A DNA stretch of 64,000 nucleotides, taken from Symsagittifera roscoffensis (taxonomy: Eukaryota > Xenacoelomorpha > Acoela > Convolutidae). The first letter of the stretch is position 1, and each line of letters opens with the position of its first letter. The stretch spans positions 45,991,095 through 46,055,094 of the forward strand of contig NC_087071.1 of NCBI RefSeq assembly GCF_963678635.1, read 5' to 3'. A program made the position numbers and the translations under genes. Below are positions 44,001-56,399 of the stretch, in pieces. The notes under the pieces are model-generated. The model did no database searches, was not told where the DNA came from, and was given only the letters and a program-made list of their open reading frames with translations.

Positions 44001-47000
44001 AGATTTATTAGCATATGTAGCTGCGTTATTGGTGGCTGGTTTTTGGGGAATTTAAGCATCAGTGGCTGAATGGTTAGTGCGTGAGAGCCAAATTTGCTAG
44101 CTTGCAGATTTTTGCTAATTCGAGTTTCTGCTAAGCCCCAGGTTTTTCCTAATTCGAGGTTTGTTTTCCTTATATCATTTGATAGAGCTGTTTTTTGGTC
44201 GTGTTCTCGCTAGTGTTTGCGAAGCGCAGCTTCGCCTCTGTGTATATTATATGTTTATGTTGAATATAATGCTGGAATGGCCCTATCCAGCTGGTGCGCT
44301 TTTTTCATAAAATATTTATTATTGAACTAATATAAAAAATATTACATACATTTGTTTTTTCGAAATTACTTTCAGATGCCAAAATTTTTTCGAATTCTAT
44401 TATCTTATCATCTCAAACTTCGTGACAAAACTTATCTTAATACATGAAGGTCTAATTTTATTATATAGAGAAATCTATACACTATCTTAAAACATGGTAA
44501 GATCGGGCGGCGAGAAAAATTTCTCAACTTACCATCTTACCATCACACTGAAAAATTACCATTCCCTATCTCAATACATTAGGAAACCTATTTCCTATCT
44601 TAAAGGAATTCTATTCCCTATCTTTAAACAAAGCTTGGTGACCGGATGCTCTATTCTCTATCTTAAAACATGGAGTTCACCAACCCCCTCCTCCCTGATC
44701 AGCTCACTCTTCTACTGCTTAATTGCTTTAACTTAATTGGTTTAAGTTATCATCGAAGATATTAAGTTTTTCCGGGGATCAACACGAGAAGATTCCAGTG
44801 ATTAACACGCGGAATGAATTCAGGGCTCTTTTTCCTTTTCCCCCCCACCTCACATAAGCGTCAATTTTACGGTGTAACGAGGGGTTTTACAAGGTTAATT
44901 ATGAAGACCAAAAATGTTTGTCATGGCCTAATTAGCTCGCATGCCAATTTTTGTAACATTCGGATAAAGTGAACAAAACTTCACTAGTAAAATTTTGCAG
45001 GTGGGGGGGAAAAGGAAAAAGAGCCGAATTCAGGAGCAGGGAGCTAACATTAAGATTTTAGTCCAGAAATAGGTTTTGGCGTGGAAGAAAGAAAATGTCA
45101 ATTCAAAAATTTATAAAAACGAAAAATTAATTTAAGGAAACGCTAAGTATGATGAAAATTATCAGAAGTTAAAGGGAAAAATTTTACGAAAATCAAAGCG
45201 GAAGAAGCAATTTTTTGCTTATTGACCGTTTTTTGGAATCTTTTTGAGTACCCAGCCAATTTTTAGAGAAAGTGTTTGGGCTCAATCAAGAAACCCGGTT
45301 ATGGGAATGTTGTCTGCCTTCACGACCTGTTTAATTGCAGTAAAAGTTATGGATTTCGGAAAGTCATGTTATTGAACTGACCGTTTGTTAGAGACTTCAT
45401 GATTTTCTTAGAATCTACCCTATCAAATCTGAATGGAAGCGTTCGATTGGAAGAACCGATTATGAGAACTTTTCCTATGGAAGCGGCGACTCTGTATTTT
45501 TTGTAAGTTTTTGGGAAGATTTTTATTTCTCAAAAATTTTCACAACAGTTTTCACCCTTTAACTTATTTATTTTCTCACTTAGGTGTTGCGCAAAGTCCT
45601 GTTTTTTAAATTGCCCATTTCGTCCCTGATCAGTATAGCATATTTCAAAAAAATACCAAACAGCTACCTCCATACTTCTTGGACTTGTGTTTTTTTATGT
45701 TCGTGTTCTATCGAAAGTGGTGCGAAGCTCTGCTTCATCTCTGTGTGTAAAATTTCATTGCAACTCGATAAACGCTTGAAGGGTGTTCATTCACAATTGT
45801 CACTCGAGGCATAAGTACTAGAGCAAGTTGAGTTCTCAAGAAACTGATGGGACTTGCATTAGCTCATTGAAAATTTGTGAAATCTTTCCGGGAAAAGTTT
45901 TTAACCCTGATAACGATATTTTTGATCTATTGAATCTGGTGATTACACTCGCGGAGCAAAGTGTTATGGCACGCACTTTTTTTTTCAACCTAAGTCGCAA
46001 ATTTTGTTGCATTTAAGTAGCAAATAATGCTGCGCTTTAAATCAACATTATTTGCTGCACCGAATTGGCATGGCAGCTTATTTGATGGACCTTTACAGCT
46101 TATTGATAACATATGCTTCGACATTCGAATAGTTTTAAGTTAACTGTTTTTTTTTTGTTTCAAATAACATAACAATACTAAAATCCGGATTTCAGAATTT
46201 TTTTCACAAAATATCTCGCATTTTTTTAAAATGCATAATTTCTACATAATGTGGTTTTATGATTTGCAATTTATTGCATGCAAAGTTTTATCTTTTTGTA
46301 TTTTGTGCTACTTTTGCTGCATCGAATACAGATTTATTAGCATATGTAGCTGCGTTATTGTTGGCTAGTTTTTGGGGAATTTAAGCATCAGTGGCTGAAT
46401 GGTTAGTGCGTGAGAGCCAAATTTGCTAGGTTGCAGATTTTTGGTAAAATTCGAGTTTCTGCTAAGCCCCGAGTTTTTTCTAATTCGAGGTTTGTTTTTC
46501 TTATATCATTTGATAGAGCTGTTTTTGGTCGTGTTCTCGCTAGTGTTTGCAAAGCGCAGCTTCGCCTCTGTGTATATTATATGTTTATGTTAAGTAAAAT
46601 GCTGGAATGGCCCTATCCAGCTGGTGCGCTTTTTTCATAAAAATTTTTATTGTTGAACAAATTTAAAAAGTATCACATGCACCTTGTACTTTCGAATTTA
46701 TTTTCATCTGGCAAATAAAGTTTTTATTCTTCCCCTGTTTTTGTTCGTATGGACCCAAATACCGTTTCAGTGCCCAAAGTGAAGTTTTGAAACCAAGTCT
46801 CAGATACAAATGCGAATGGCACTTAACGCTTACTTCATTTTCTAGCTCGTGCCTCAACCTTTTCCGGTCTCTGCAGGTCTACTTTGAGCACAAAAAACAG
46901 TGCGGAGATGAGGAAATTGATGACGAGGATGTCAATTTTGGGCAGAATGCGACCTCACCTACCGGAACTCACATGCAGCTCCCACATTCCACGGTCACAA

Positions 47001-50000
47001 GTTAGTGAAAATCAGTGTTTTTTCATTAATCAGACAGACGAACCGAAGAAAAAGATGGATGTTATCTTCTAAGCTTTTCAAGGTCACACGTTACATTCTC
47101 TATGAATTGAAGTACTTGAATTTGACTCTTTTTATGCTAGCCATTTTAATTTCTGCTGAAACGGACTTCAAAAAGGCAATTTCAAGTAAAGAATTTCGCA
47201 GAATTTTAGCTAAAGAGTTTAGCATACTAAAACATAGACGAAGAAAATAACTGATTGAAATGTTTGAGGTCATTTTTTTTTACAAATATGGAAACTGTAA
47301 AGACTCAATTTGGAGTGGGTATAAGCCTTTTTCGTGACAAGAATCATTGAGAAGGGAAAGTAAGTTTTTATTTCAAAATTATTTTGTCTGTTTTTTAATT
47401 ACCATTTTTTTGTAATATTATTGTATGATTAACAGATATGCAATTTTTTTTAGACAACCAGCCTTTGCTTGAAGATTTACCTGAACCAGCTGACTTTCCG
47501 CAGACACAGTCTCGCTACAGTTCCCAGTTCCCATTTAGTGAGCGCATTCAGAAAAGCACGCAAGACTCTAGAGGCGACACTGTGATGTCTGCATCTTCAG
47601 GTAAACGTAGACTTTTGATACCAGATCGTTTTTGGAACAGAAAAAATTAAAGAAAAAATGCAAATGACCTTCTTCACACCATTTTTGCATGCAAAAGCTA
47701 ATTTTTCAGACAAAGTATGACTCAAGGTCACCTGGAAAAGTTGCTCAAAACTGGCAGGTACAAACCGGATTTGAATTATCCGGCCAAAATGAGCAACCAT
47801 TGGAAACTTCAAACACGTTTTTTTTCGAATTGGGTTAAAATTAGACAAAAAATGAAGAGTAAAACATAGTAAAACATAGAAATTGCTCAACCAGTTTTAA
47901 CCAGAATTAATATGGTGCAATTTAGTTTATGAGTTTCGGAACCAAAATTTTTACGTCAAGAATGGGGCATTTTGGATTTTCCAAGTTAATCAAAAATCAC
48001 GCTAAAACTACCGAGTTAATTGAGAAAAAAGTTATATCAAAAGGGGCATCTTTTACAGCTCAAAAACTTCTAGAAGTTTAAAATCTCCAAAATTTGCAAA
48101 AGATGTGATTGAACCATATTAATTTTGATAAATCTTATCAATTAATGTTTCTGTTTGATAAAAAACAGGTATTATGAAAATGTATAGGATCGGGTATTTT
48201 TTGAGACGCTTTGGAAAAATTTCTCACTTTTTTTCAAAAATTTAGCTTCTCTCAAAAGCTACTCTGCTGATTTTCCAAAAAGTGGTAACAATGGAAAGTC
48301 CGCCCCCTCCCCTGTATGCATACTCCCCTAATCTCTTTTTACCTTACCCCACTTTCTCTAGCCTTCGAAGAAGTGTGTGGTGGAGTTTTTGACCCATGAT
48401 TTTGGATTTTTTTCTTACATTTTCTCGAAAACTACTCTTCCAAATCTGAGATTTTGGTTTCAATGGAAAGAAACTTTTTGAATTTTTGAAACTTTGAAAC
48501 TTTTCGACTTTTCTCAAAAAACCCTCCCAAATTTGAGCTTTTGGTTTCATTGAGTAGAATGGTTTGTGGGAAGCGCCGCTGCATAAATGATTAAGCCTAA
48601 ATTTTTACACAAGTTTTGACCTTCCGGAAAGTCAAGTTTTCGTTTTTTTGACTGTTTGTTAAATCTTTTTGACTTTTCTCGAAAACGACCCTCCTATATC
48701 TTAGGTGTTGATCGAATAAGTAGAAAAGTTTTTGAGAAGCTGCGCTGCTTAAGTGGTTACGCCTAAACTTTTTAGTCAACAAGTTATGAACCTCGGAAAA
48801 GTCAAATTTTTGACCGTTTTTGAAAACTTTTTGACTTTTCTCAAAAACTACACTCTAAAATCTGAGATTTTAGTTTCAATAGGTTTAATGGGTTGTGAGA
48901 AGCTCCCTTGCTTAATACAAAAAATAGTGAATCTCGGAAATGTCAATTTTTGACAGTTTTTCTTAAACTTAATTATTTTTCTCGAAAACTACCCTGCCAA
49001 ATCTGAGATTTGGTTTTAATGGGTAGAACGGGTTGTGGGAAAGCGGTTACGCCTAATTTTTTTTACACTAGAAGTTAAGACCCTCGAAACGCAACCTAGA
49101 GGTGATAAATGTCACTTGAAAAAAGACTAAATTTGCGTTGCTAATATAGAAGTTATGAGAAAAAATCGGAAAGAAAAATAACCCTTGCCTATCAAAAGCA
49201 TGAAAGAAGAAATAAATGCCATACGTAACTTCGATCACGACGTACGGCATTCAATTCCTTGAGTCGACCAAACGGATAAGTACACTTGCGAGAGTATGCG
49301 TCTTACACTAGCAAACCAGGCAATTGCTGGGAACTAGAGTTAAGTGATTTGAATAACGTAGTCTCTGAAATACATATTTAAGAGATTGAACGTATGCTCT
49401 GAAATAGTTCCTCTTCTCCTTATATAGCCATTATTAACACTTACCTAGAACTTAAACAAAAAATTAAATCGGTCGTGAGTAAACGTTCTTAACTAAATGC
49501 TTCAATTTTTCTTCTGAGAATTTTTCGTATCTTATGAAGGAATTCTTACTCTGGTCATTCGAGAACCCATGCCATGCGATCCCATTTTCAACAGCATCCA
49601 TCCATCATTTTAAACAAATAGTTGAGTTCAAGCACTTAGCCAGATTATCAATTTCTCAAAATGCAAGTTTTCAACATCCGCAATAAGTTTTCAATCGCAG
49701 TGAATGGTTTGTCGAATGAGCAGAAAAAGAAGTCATTCATGTGATTGGAAACATTCTCAGCAAAAAAACGGATAGACCCGGATAAACTAGTTATTTCGTG
49801 AATCCAATTTTTGATAATACCTTAAGGGTTGTTGAGATCATGTCCTTACAGCCGATGTAAAAATATTGATGAAAGTTCAAGTAAAAGTTGTCCAACAAAA
49901 TGATAGTTGAAATTAGGCATTTCCGAGAGTAAAACTTGAAGCGTTTTTTTTATCAACAAGTATATCTACTGAATAGTTTTCTCAAATTGGATTAATTCCT

Positions 50001-51606
50001 GTCAAAAAAATCAATCGCAAGGAATTGTTGACTTTCAAAGAGGTTTCAGATAATATTTTTCCAAAAATTATTATTATTTTTTTTTTTCAATTTTTTTTTT
50101 CGAATATTGTTTTTTTTTTAATATCTAGAAGTTACAATTTGTCCGGTTGACTCCGACTCTAATGTAATTTTTCCAACGCTGTTAACTGTATTTTTTCGGT
50201 CTATTAAGTGTCTCCTATTTGCCCATATTGCCAACAATTTGGAATTATTCGCATAATAAAGCTACTATCGTTAAAAGTTCATCCTTGATTTGTTTTCAGC
50301 GAGTAGTGATCTTCGCGACAAGATTCGAAGAGACAAACGCAACAGCGAAAACACAGGAAGTCAAATTTCAAATAGAGAGCAACCAAATTCCCAGTCGTTT
50401 GCCGTTTCGACTGAATTGCAAGAAAATGATTATACGCAACAAAAGTTACCTGACGACGATGAATTAGTAAATGTTGTCGATGATCCGCAACAGTTTGCTT
50501 TGAGTGAAAGGTCAAATTTAAGCCCGGGGTCAAGGTTACATTTCAATGGAGGTTATGCAGAGCTAGTCGAATGTCCAAACTGTTCCGAACTTTTCCCTTC
50601 AATGCACGAGAAAGACCAACATTTAAAACTTGAATGTCCTGCTTTAGTTCAAAGAGCAGAAAGTAATGATAAGACGACTGTAGTTGGAGCCGAATCTGTA
50701 AATGAGGAACAAGATGAGCTTAATACATTAGTCTCGACCTTGAATTTCTCGGGGAAAAGAAAAAATCGGTTCAAATGCAACGACTGCGAAACTACCTTTA
50801 GTAACAGAGGCAGTCTAGTTCGTCATAAATCAGTGCATAAAATAAACAAAGGTAAACAACCGTATGCTTTGGAGTGTTCCTATTGTCACAAAAGGTATGC
50901 AAATGAACGCACATTAACTAGGCACCAGAAATTTGTCCATGGTTTGCATGAGTCTATGGGTCTTGGCGCTTCAGTAGCAAAAAACTCGCTGAAAAAACCG
51001 CTAGTTGATAGATTCAAACATAGCAGAAAATTAGCAAAAGGAAGAGAAAATCGAAAACCAAATGTCGAGGACTCAGTTGAACAAGACGTGAACGATTTAC
51101 TACAAGATCTCGAAGGTTCCGATGGCGAAAAAGCAACGCATCTTCACAAATCGAAAACTCCGGGAGATGTTATAACAAATCGAATATCAGATGTAGAATT
51201 GTCCATTTATGTTGACATAGAAACCAAACAGTGTCTTATCTGTCTGGGGCGATATGCGACGAAAACTCTAGTTCTGCAACATATTAGATCGGTACATGCG
51301 GATAATATACGTGCCATTGAGAACAACATCGAACCGCCGAACGAGAAAAATGTGAATTCTCAGAAAGAATTAATAGAACAATTTCCAACAGAGGCGAATA
51401 ATATTCTAAATACAAGTACGAAACGAGCTTTCAAAGCGATCGAAACAGTTGATTTGGAATCGCCGTGTGTATCAGATCAAGAATTCAGCGAAGATTTTGA
51501 ATCAAGTAAACTGACTTGTGCAATTTGCGGAAAGAGGTTTGATCTAATAGCTGATTTTGAAAAACACGTAATGCTGCCGCATAAAATTGAAATAAAAAAG
51601 CGATAA
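40937..51606 (+). CDS. Host six-finger zinc-finger protein (four exons, 581 aa)
   Basis: Coding exons are 40,937-41,073, 46,846-47,000, 47,454-47,600 and 50,300-51,606 (TAA). All introns are GT-AG and all phases agree. Finger 1 (residues 45-65, C-x2-C-x12-H-x3-C) is split between exons 1 and 2. Finger 2 (238-259) is also C2HC. Fingers 3-6 are C2H2 at 306-326, 339-360, 458-479 and 553-574. Acidic and Ser/Asn-rich linkers separate them, and a basic stretch lies at about 377-400. The fingers are mostly unlinked by TGEKP spacers. The protein is probably a nuclear DNA- or RNA-binding protein; its targets are unknown. The start is the first in-frame ATG behind an acceptor at 40,926-40,927, so a 5'-UTR exon or a spliced leader should precede it. 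I recognise no named orthologue. Confidence 0.85.
41916..41985 (+). other. tRNA-Ser-like A/B-box module, three copies
   Basis: GTGGCTGAATGGTTAGTGCG resembles the D-arm and A box of eukaryotic tRNA-Ser. AATTCGAGTTT about 50 bases on resembles a degenerate B box. The same module recurs at about 44,058 and 46,389, one per tandem unit. It is likely a tRNA-derived SINE head or pseudogene carried within the unit, not a working tRNA. Confidence 0.4.
42861..45195. repeat. Intron tandem unit 2
   Basis: This direct repeat has its anchor at 43,249. It lacks the exon-1 block. Its right end is interrupted by a 202-bp MITE. The rest is highly similar to unit 3 and somewhat less so to unit 1. Short open frames in it are repeat artefacts. 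Confidence 0.9.
44824..45025. mobile_element. 202-bp MITE with perfect 27-bp TIRs and 8-bp TSD
   Basis: The ends are perfect inverted repeats of 27 bp starting GGCTCTTTTTCC and containing a run of seven C. The element is flanked by GAATTCAG on both sides (44,816-44,823 and 45,026-45,033). The empty site is seen in unit 1 at about 42,680 (gaattcaggagcag once). The interior of about 148 bp has no coding capacity. An 8-bp duplication fits hAT, P or Merlin-type transposases; the GG start leans away from typical hAT ends (CA). Confidence 0.93.
45196..46715. repeat. Intron tandem unit 3 (partial)
   Basis: The anchor lies at 45,584, which is 2,335 bp from that of unit 2. It lacks the exon-1 block. 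It ends at the part matching about 42,260 of unit 1, so the last 600 bp of the unit are missing. Confidence 0.9.
46846..47000 (+). CDS. Zinc-finger gene exon 2
   Basis: The acceptor is ttcattttctag and the donor is GTTAGT. The first base completes the Asn codon after finger 1's first Cys. The exon then gives SCLNLFRSLQVYFEHKKQC, which completes a C2HC finger. An acidic stretch (DEEIDDEDV) follows. Confidence 0.85.
47454..47600 (+). CDS. Zinc-finger gene exon 3
   Basis: The acceptor is caattttttttag and the donor is GTAAAC. It encodes 49 residues, Pro/Ser/Gln-rich (NNQPLLEDLPEPADFPQTQS), with no domain. The phase fits both neighbours. Confidence 0.8.
47601..48239. other. Zinc-finger gene intron 3, left part
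   Basis: AT-rich intron DNA. No gene or strong repeat is recognised. Confidence 0.4.
48240..49080. repeat. Diverged satellite in intron 3
   Basis: About five degenerate monomers of 150-180 bp share the phrases ctcgaaaactaccctgccaaatctgag, ttttggtttcaatgggtagaa and ggaagcgccgctgc. The same phrases occur in the first 300 bp of the intron tandem units (about 40,320-40,600), so the two are related. No coding capacity. Confidence 0.7.
49081..50299. other. Zinc-finger gene intron 3, right part
   Basis: No gene is seen. An imperfect palindrome lies at about 49,214-49,251 (ATGCCATACGT against ACGTACGGCAT). A T-rich stretch lies at 50,070-50,120. Confidence 0.4.
50300..51606 (+). CDS. Zinc-finger gene exon 4 (last)
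   Basis: The acceptor is gatttgttttcag. The exon encodes the C-terminal 435 residues with fingers 2-6 and ends in KKR-TAA. A possible AATAAA lies about 500 bases downstream (near 52,116). Confidence 0.92.
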
Positions 51607-54600
51607 TGTGTGGCGTTTATGTAGTGTTAGTATATTGGTTTGTCAATTTGAAGTTGTGTAGAAATTTAATTTAGATTGTCTCTGAAATTCTGAATTAAGC
51701 CAGTTAGAAGAAACAGGAAATTTCCAAAATATTGTAACATTTCTTGCAGATAGTCAAGCTCTTTTTCTCACTGTAAACCAATTTATGCAGCAACGACACA
51801 AGATTGGAGTGGTAACACAAAAGCTGTATGCCCGCTTGAACTTTCCTGGGTACGACCTTTAACCTGGCGGAATTTCACCAATAATTTGAAATATACTTAA
51901 CCGGCAACAAACATAATTGTCGCTGAGTAGATGAAAAAACAAACTAGATTAAAGGCATAAATTGCTTCACACGAATTTTCGAAGCGTACCGAATGTTTGC
52001 AGCAGTGAAGAGATAAGTAGTAAATGTTCGATTCTTGGAAATTCTGATTCAAGGAAGTACAGAAGTGTCAAAAATTTAGCTTAAAAACTGCTGATTTAAA
52101 CTAACCGGGCGAAACAAATAAAAAATGAAACTTTAACAAATTTTTCTCAAAAGGGCCTCATTTAGGCAACTAATTATGAATTAGGAACCTATTATTTCAA
52201 CTAGAGAAGCAATATGGTTGAACGTTATTACTGAAACTCGAACCGAACAATTTGTCCGAAAAAAAAACAGTTTCCAGTCGATTTGTTTGCGTGGAATATT
52301 CGCAAAAACTACTGGGACAGTTTTTTGAATAAATTAGATCAAACTGATAATTGATATAGTAAATGACCGTATTTTGACCACCAAATAAAAAAAATTATGA
52401 AATATTTTCCTTATCTATTCGTTTTTAGCCAATTAAAAAGCCTATCAGCTTAAAGTGTTCACACCGGAGGAGTCAGTTAACATATTAAAGACTGAAGTCA
52501 CAAAAAGAAGTGCTCATTTATCTGGTGATACTTTTGTAGCCGCAAAAGAATTATATCTGGCTGACTTATGCTATTATTTTATTTGGTTTAATGGTGGCTA
52601 GTGTTAAGTGATTGTTGAGCCATCATGGCGCAGATGCTAAGAAGTCGAGATTAGACACTTTACCTCCAGATTAGATAAATCCTAACTCTTTCTTTTTTGA
52701 CCTTTTCAGAGCTAGTATTTTTGCCGTTTCAGTCCAGTTTTTTACGTCAGCGTGTGTTTTAAGATATTTGGTTGTGCTTGCAAGAGCAATTTCATCTCAG
52801 TGTGATGTTCGCTCCTGGATTCAATTTAGTTCAGCACTGAGTGTAAGATTAATTTGTTCATCCAAAGTCTTTTTTATGGTAAGACAAAAGATTCAATGAA
52901 AAAAATCAATTCTGTGAAAATTATACTTGAAAATCAACCAAAATTCTTTTTTTTTCAAGGCAATGAAAGTAGCGCTTAAACTACAAGTTATTTATGCATA
53001 CCGTTCTTCATCGTGTTTGCCCAGTCATGCTTCACACCTGTTTCTGATTTAATTTACTGCTTACCTGCAGAATAAAAAAATTCTATTAGTCCGGAATTTT
53101 AAAAAAGCCAATCATTAAGTCTTCTCGAATGTTCAATTTTGCTTAAGATTTTCTGTTGCCTTGAAAAGGGGAAGTCGGCATGTTTAATTTTGTACACGAA
53201 TCAGTCTGAGTATTTTTGTTTTAAGAATTCTATTTTGGAAATTAATTAGTGTAACTGATTGTTACAAAAGTTTGCAAAAGTACGTTGTACTGAATGTTTG
53301 AACTGTGTTTATAAGTTTTCTTTGCTGGGAAATTAAGACCTCAAGCAGTTAACACAATTCATGGGCAGCTGCGGAAGAACACTGACATAAAAATGGGAAT
53401 TTTCTACAATTGCTCTTTCCACGTTCTTACTGGCTAACCAAAGTAAACTCCAAAAGGAAGTACGCAAGATACCAATTTTGTGCGTCTCTTTTAATGCATC
53501 AGTTGTAATATTAAAGTTTTCAGCATTCTTAAATTGATACTTTTTTGTTCAGACCATTGTAAATGGGGAAGAACTTTGTTTTAGGTTGTTTTTCTTTCTT
53601 TTCTGGCAAAATTTTGTACCACAATTTGTCATCGGACTGGCTCGAGTGATATATCATATAGCCCGAATAGACATTGTTCGAATGACGTTCGAAGTTTGTC
53701 GAAAAATCTTTCAGTGTCTACTTTTTCTTTGATCTTCTCTGCTGTTTTGGATTCCCCGAACAAATAGCGAAAACACTGTTTAACTCAAACGTGCTCCAGA
53801 AATAGGCAACTCCACAGAATCCGCAACAAACTATGCCGAATGCGGAACAGTTTGTGGATGAACAAATAATTAAATATGTGTTTAATAAACTTAGGCTGTC
53901 GGGTTATCCGCAAATTGTAATTGGAAGGAGCAAATTGTAAGGAGAATCCGCATAAATTTTAGGAATTGGCTGAAATTTGCGGAATTCGGAACAATTACTC
54001 ATATTCGCTCGTTGTGGAATACGCAACAAAACTAAATTGCCGAAAAAATTTACGTTGCAGGTATTTGTACGCGGCTCGGAATTTTTGTTTGTGGAATCCA
54101 CTTACATTTTTGAACATGTCTTTTGATTTGTCTCTTGAATACACGAACATACAGACACAAAATTGTGTGTCTATCTAGTGCACAGTTTGGCCTCGTAATA
54201 ATTTCAATCGAGCAAAGCGAGCGAGTAGGTCTAATATTAGTCTTGTAATAATTTTCTAAGTATTATTCTTCCAGTTAAGTGTCAAATCAGTAAAAAAATT
54301 AGTTCTCGATATGTTTTAAAATCTGTTTTAGAAATATAAAAATTAATAAAACTATTGTTTCTCTGCAATTTATTCAAAGAACATTTTGTAATTTTTTTGA
54401 AGTTTTCATATCGTTTTTCAAAAAAAACTGCTATCAAATATCAAATGACTTCGCTTCCCCTCATGTTTTGAATAAATATCAACACAAAAATTATTTCTTT
54501 GTGTTTTTTTAAAACTGTGGCCAGGAATTTCTGTGCAAGTTGCACAGCAACCGGTTATCCTGGATCAGATCGCAAGTTTCTGTAAAACACTTTGTTTGCG

Positions 54601-55060
54601 TTTAAAATGCGTTCAACTTGTTTGGTCTCCATTTCATAATATAAAGACCTGCAAAAGTTTGATAGTTAGATTTAATTAAAAAGAGCAAACAATTCAATTC
54701 AAAAATTTTACATGCAAAACCTAAAAAGTTTTCAGGCAGAAATTATGTCTGAAGTTCCGTTTAAATTTAACGCTTGTATGCTCTTTTTGGTTGAACTGTT
54801 TGCTCTTCTGAGTAGCGCAATTTTGGAAAAGACAGAACTAATTAAAATGAATGCTTTTAACAGAGTTATTAGACAAAGTTTCAGTTTTTTGAATTAATTT
54901 TGACCTTTCAGCTTGAACTAATTAGAGAAAGATCTTTCAAAGTTTCGCGTTTGCTTTCTTCCCGCGATTTATGTGTTCTTTTCTATTAAACAATTGCTTG
55001 TCAGGTTGCTTCCGAATAAAAACTGTTTTAAAGTCTAGTGCTTGAATTTGTTTTAACAAA
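51607..55060. other. Interval between the zinc-finger gene and the membrane-protein exon
   Basis: AT-rich DNA. I find no exon that I can support. Short frames such as 54,712-54,897 are leucine-rich but lack splice or homology support. Upstream exons of the membrane-protein gene may lie here unseen. Confidence 0.4.
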
Positions 55061-55390
55061 CTGACATCTGAAATAACGCAATCATTTTGGTTTGCTCTTT
55101 TGACAGTTCGAATGCAATTTGGTTGTAGCTTTATTTCTGTTTCACTGTCTCAAGGTCAGAATTATGTCAAAAATCTAAGACAATTAAAGAGCTATATAAT
55201 AAGTTGCAAAAAGTTGGAACAGAGAGAATTAATTAAAAAGCTGTTAAAATTTATCGGACATCTTATTTAAAAAATTCTGACATTGAGACAGTAAAATGGT
55301 GTTAAAACTACAATCGGTTTTTCAAAACTGCATTTGAACTGACAAAACAAATATGCAAAATGATTGCGTTTCTTCTGATAAAAGCACTTT
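55061..55390. repeat. Imperfect long inverted repeat
   Basis: The left arm at about 55,066-55,180 matches the reverse complement of 55,262-55,384. Shared phrases include aacgcaatcattttg, cagttcgaatgca and actgtctcaaggtcagaatt. Identity is about three quarters, and a spacer of about 80 bp lies between the arms. It could be a foldback or old MITE. No target duplication was identified. Confidence 0.6.
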
Positions 55391-55419
55391 CTTCTGATGC
55401 AAAAAAGCCTAAAAGCCAT

Positions 55420-55454
55420 TTTTTGTCGGCTTTCACATAAAAAGCCGACAAAAA
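55420..55454. other. 14-bp perfect hairpin
   Basis: TTTTTGTCGGCTTT (55,420-55,433) and AAAGCCGACAAAAA (55,441-55,454) enclose seven bases. It lies just right of the long inverted repeat. Role unknown. Confidence 0.7.
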
Positions 55455-56399
55455 GTCATCTGCGAAACTTCCAAGGTTTATTTACAAATTGACATTAACT
55501 GTGCTAAGAGTAATCTTCCAATTTTGTAAACAGTTTTTTCATGGAAATTTTTTTTTAGTTAGGTGACTTTGAGGCGTACTTTTCGTCTGAAAAATTAACC
55601 TTTGCATGTCAAAATTATCTAAACTATAGCTCATGCCAAATTGATGGCAATATTTTTTTTCGATCAAACTGTTCAGTACTTTGTTCAGCTTGAAAAAGTT
55701 TTGATAGATTTCGGCGTGGTTGTTAAATGCTTAAGCGTTGATTATCAGGCTTGATTCTTTTCGATTGTTGAGATTTGTACATGCTTCATTTTACAGAAAA
55801 AATTGAAGCCAATTTTTTAATATCAAAGAGTTTAAGTCGATTACACTTTATTTATTTTTTTCAATAAATTGGTCAAATTCATTAGCTTTCCTTTAAATAG
55901 CAGAAGTTGTATAGCTTTATGCCTTGGACTTCTGCTGAACATTTCAAATGGTCTAAATCTCTTTATCTGGACTCCTTTTTTGCCCAGTTTTCACAAAATA
56001 GAGAAATTTCAAAAATACAAGTCGGTGTTATGTCATGTGCGGGTCGTCTGGGCGAGTTAATTGCGGCTCTCGTGATTTTATTTTTCTTCTATAATGTTAA
56101 AAATCGCAAATTACATTTTTGTCTAGGTTGCTTGGTTAATTCAGTGTGTAGCATGCTGTTGGGTGAAATTACCCGAATGTTTCCAACCGATAACACTTCT
56201 TATATGATTTCTACATCTTTAATTTGGTTCCTACAAGGTCTTGGCTCGGGCGTATTTTTCTCCTACTCCGGTGTTCATGAGATGTTTCCGAAAATGAAAC
56301 CTCAAAAAATTAGAAGAGTTAAAGCTGCTCAAAAATTAGGTGCTTCGTTGGGACCACTTTTAGGAAGCTTCCTTAACAAAACAGGTTTCTTTTGGCCAT

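Noticed and set aside
50279-50533. Minus-strand frame opposite exon 4
   Set aside because: It is a shadow of the zinc-finger coding strand.
54712-54897. Small leucine-rich membrane protein
   Set aside because: The frame is short with no conserved motif and no splice context; it is compatible with chance in AT-rich DNA.
55420-55454. Rho-independent terminator
   Set aside because: The hairpin is followed by no U-run and the DNA is eukaryotic.
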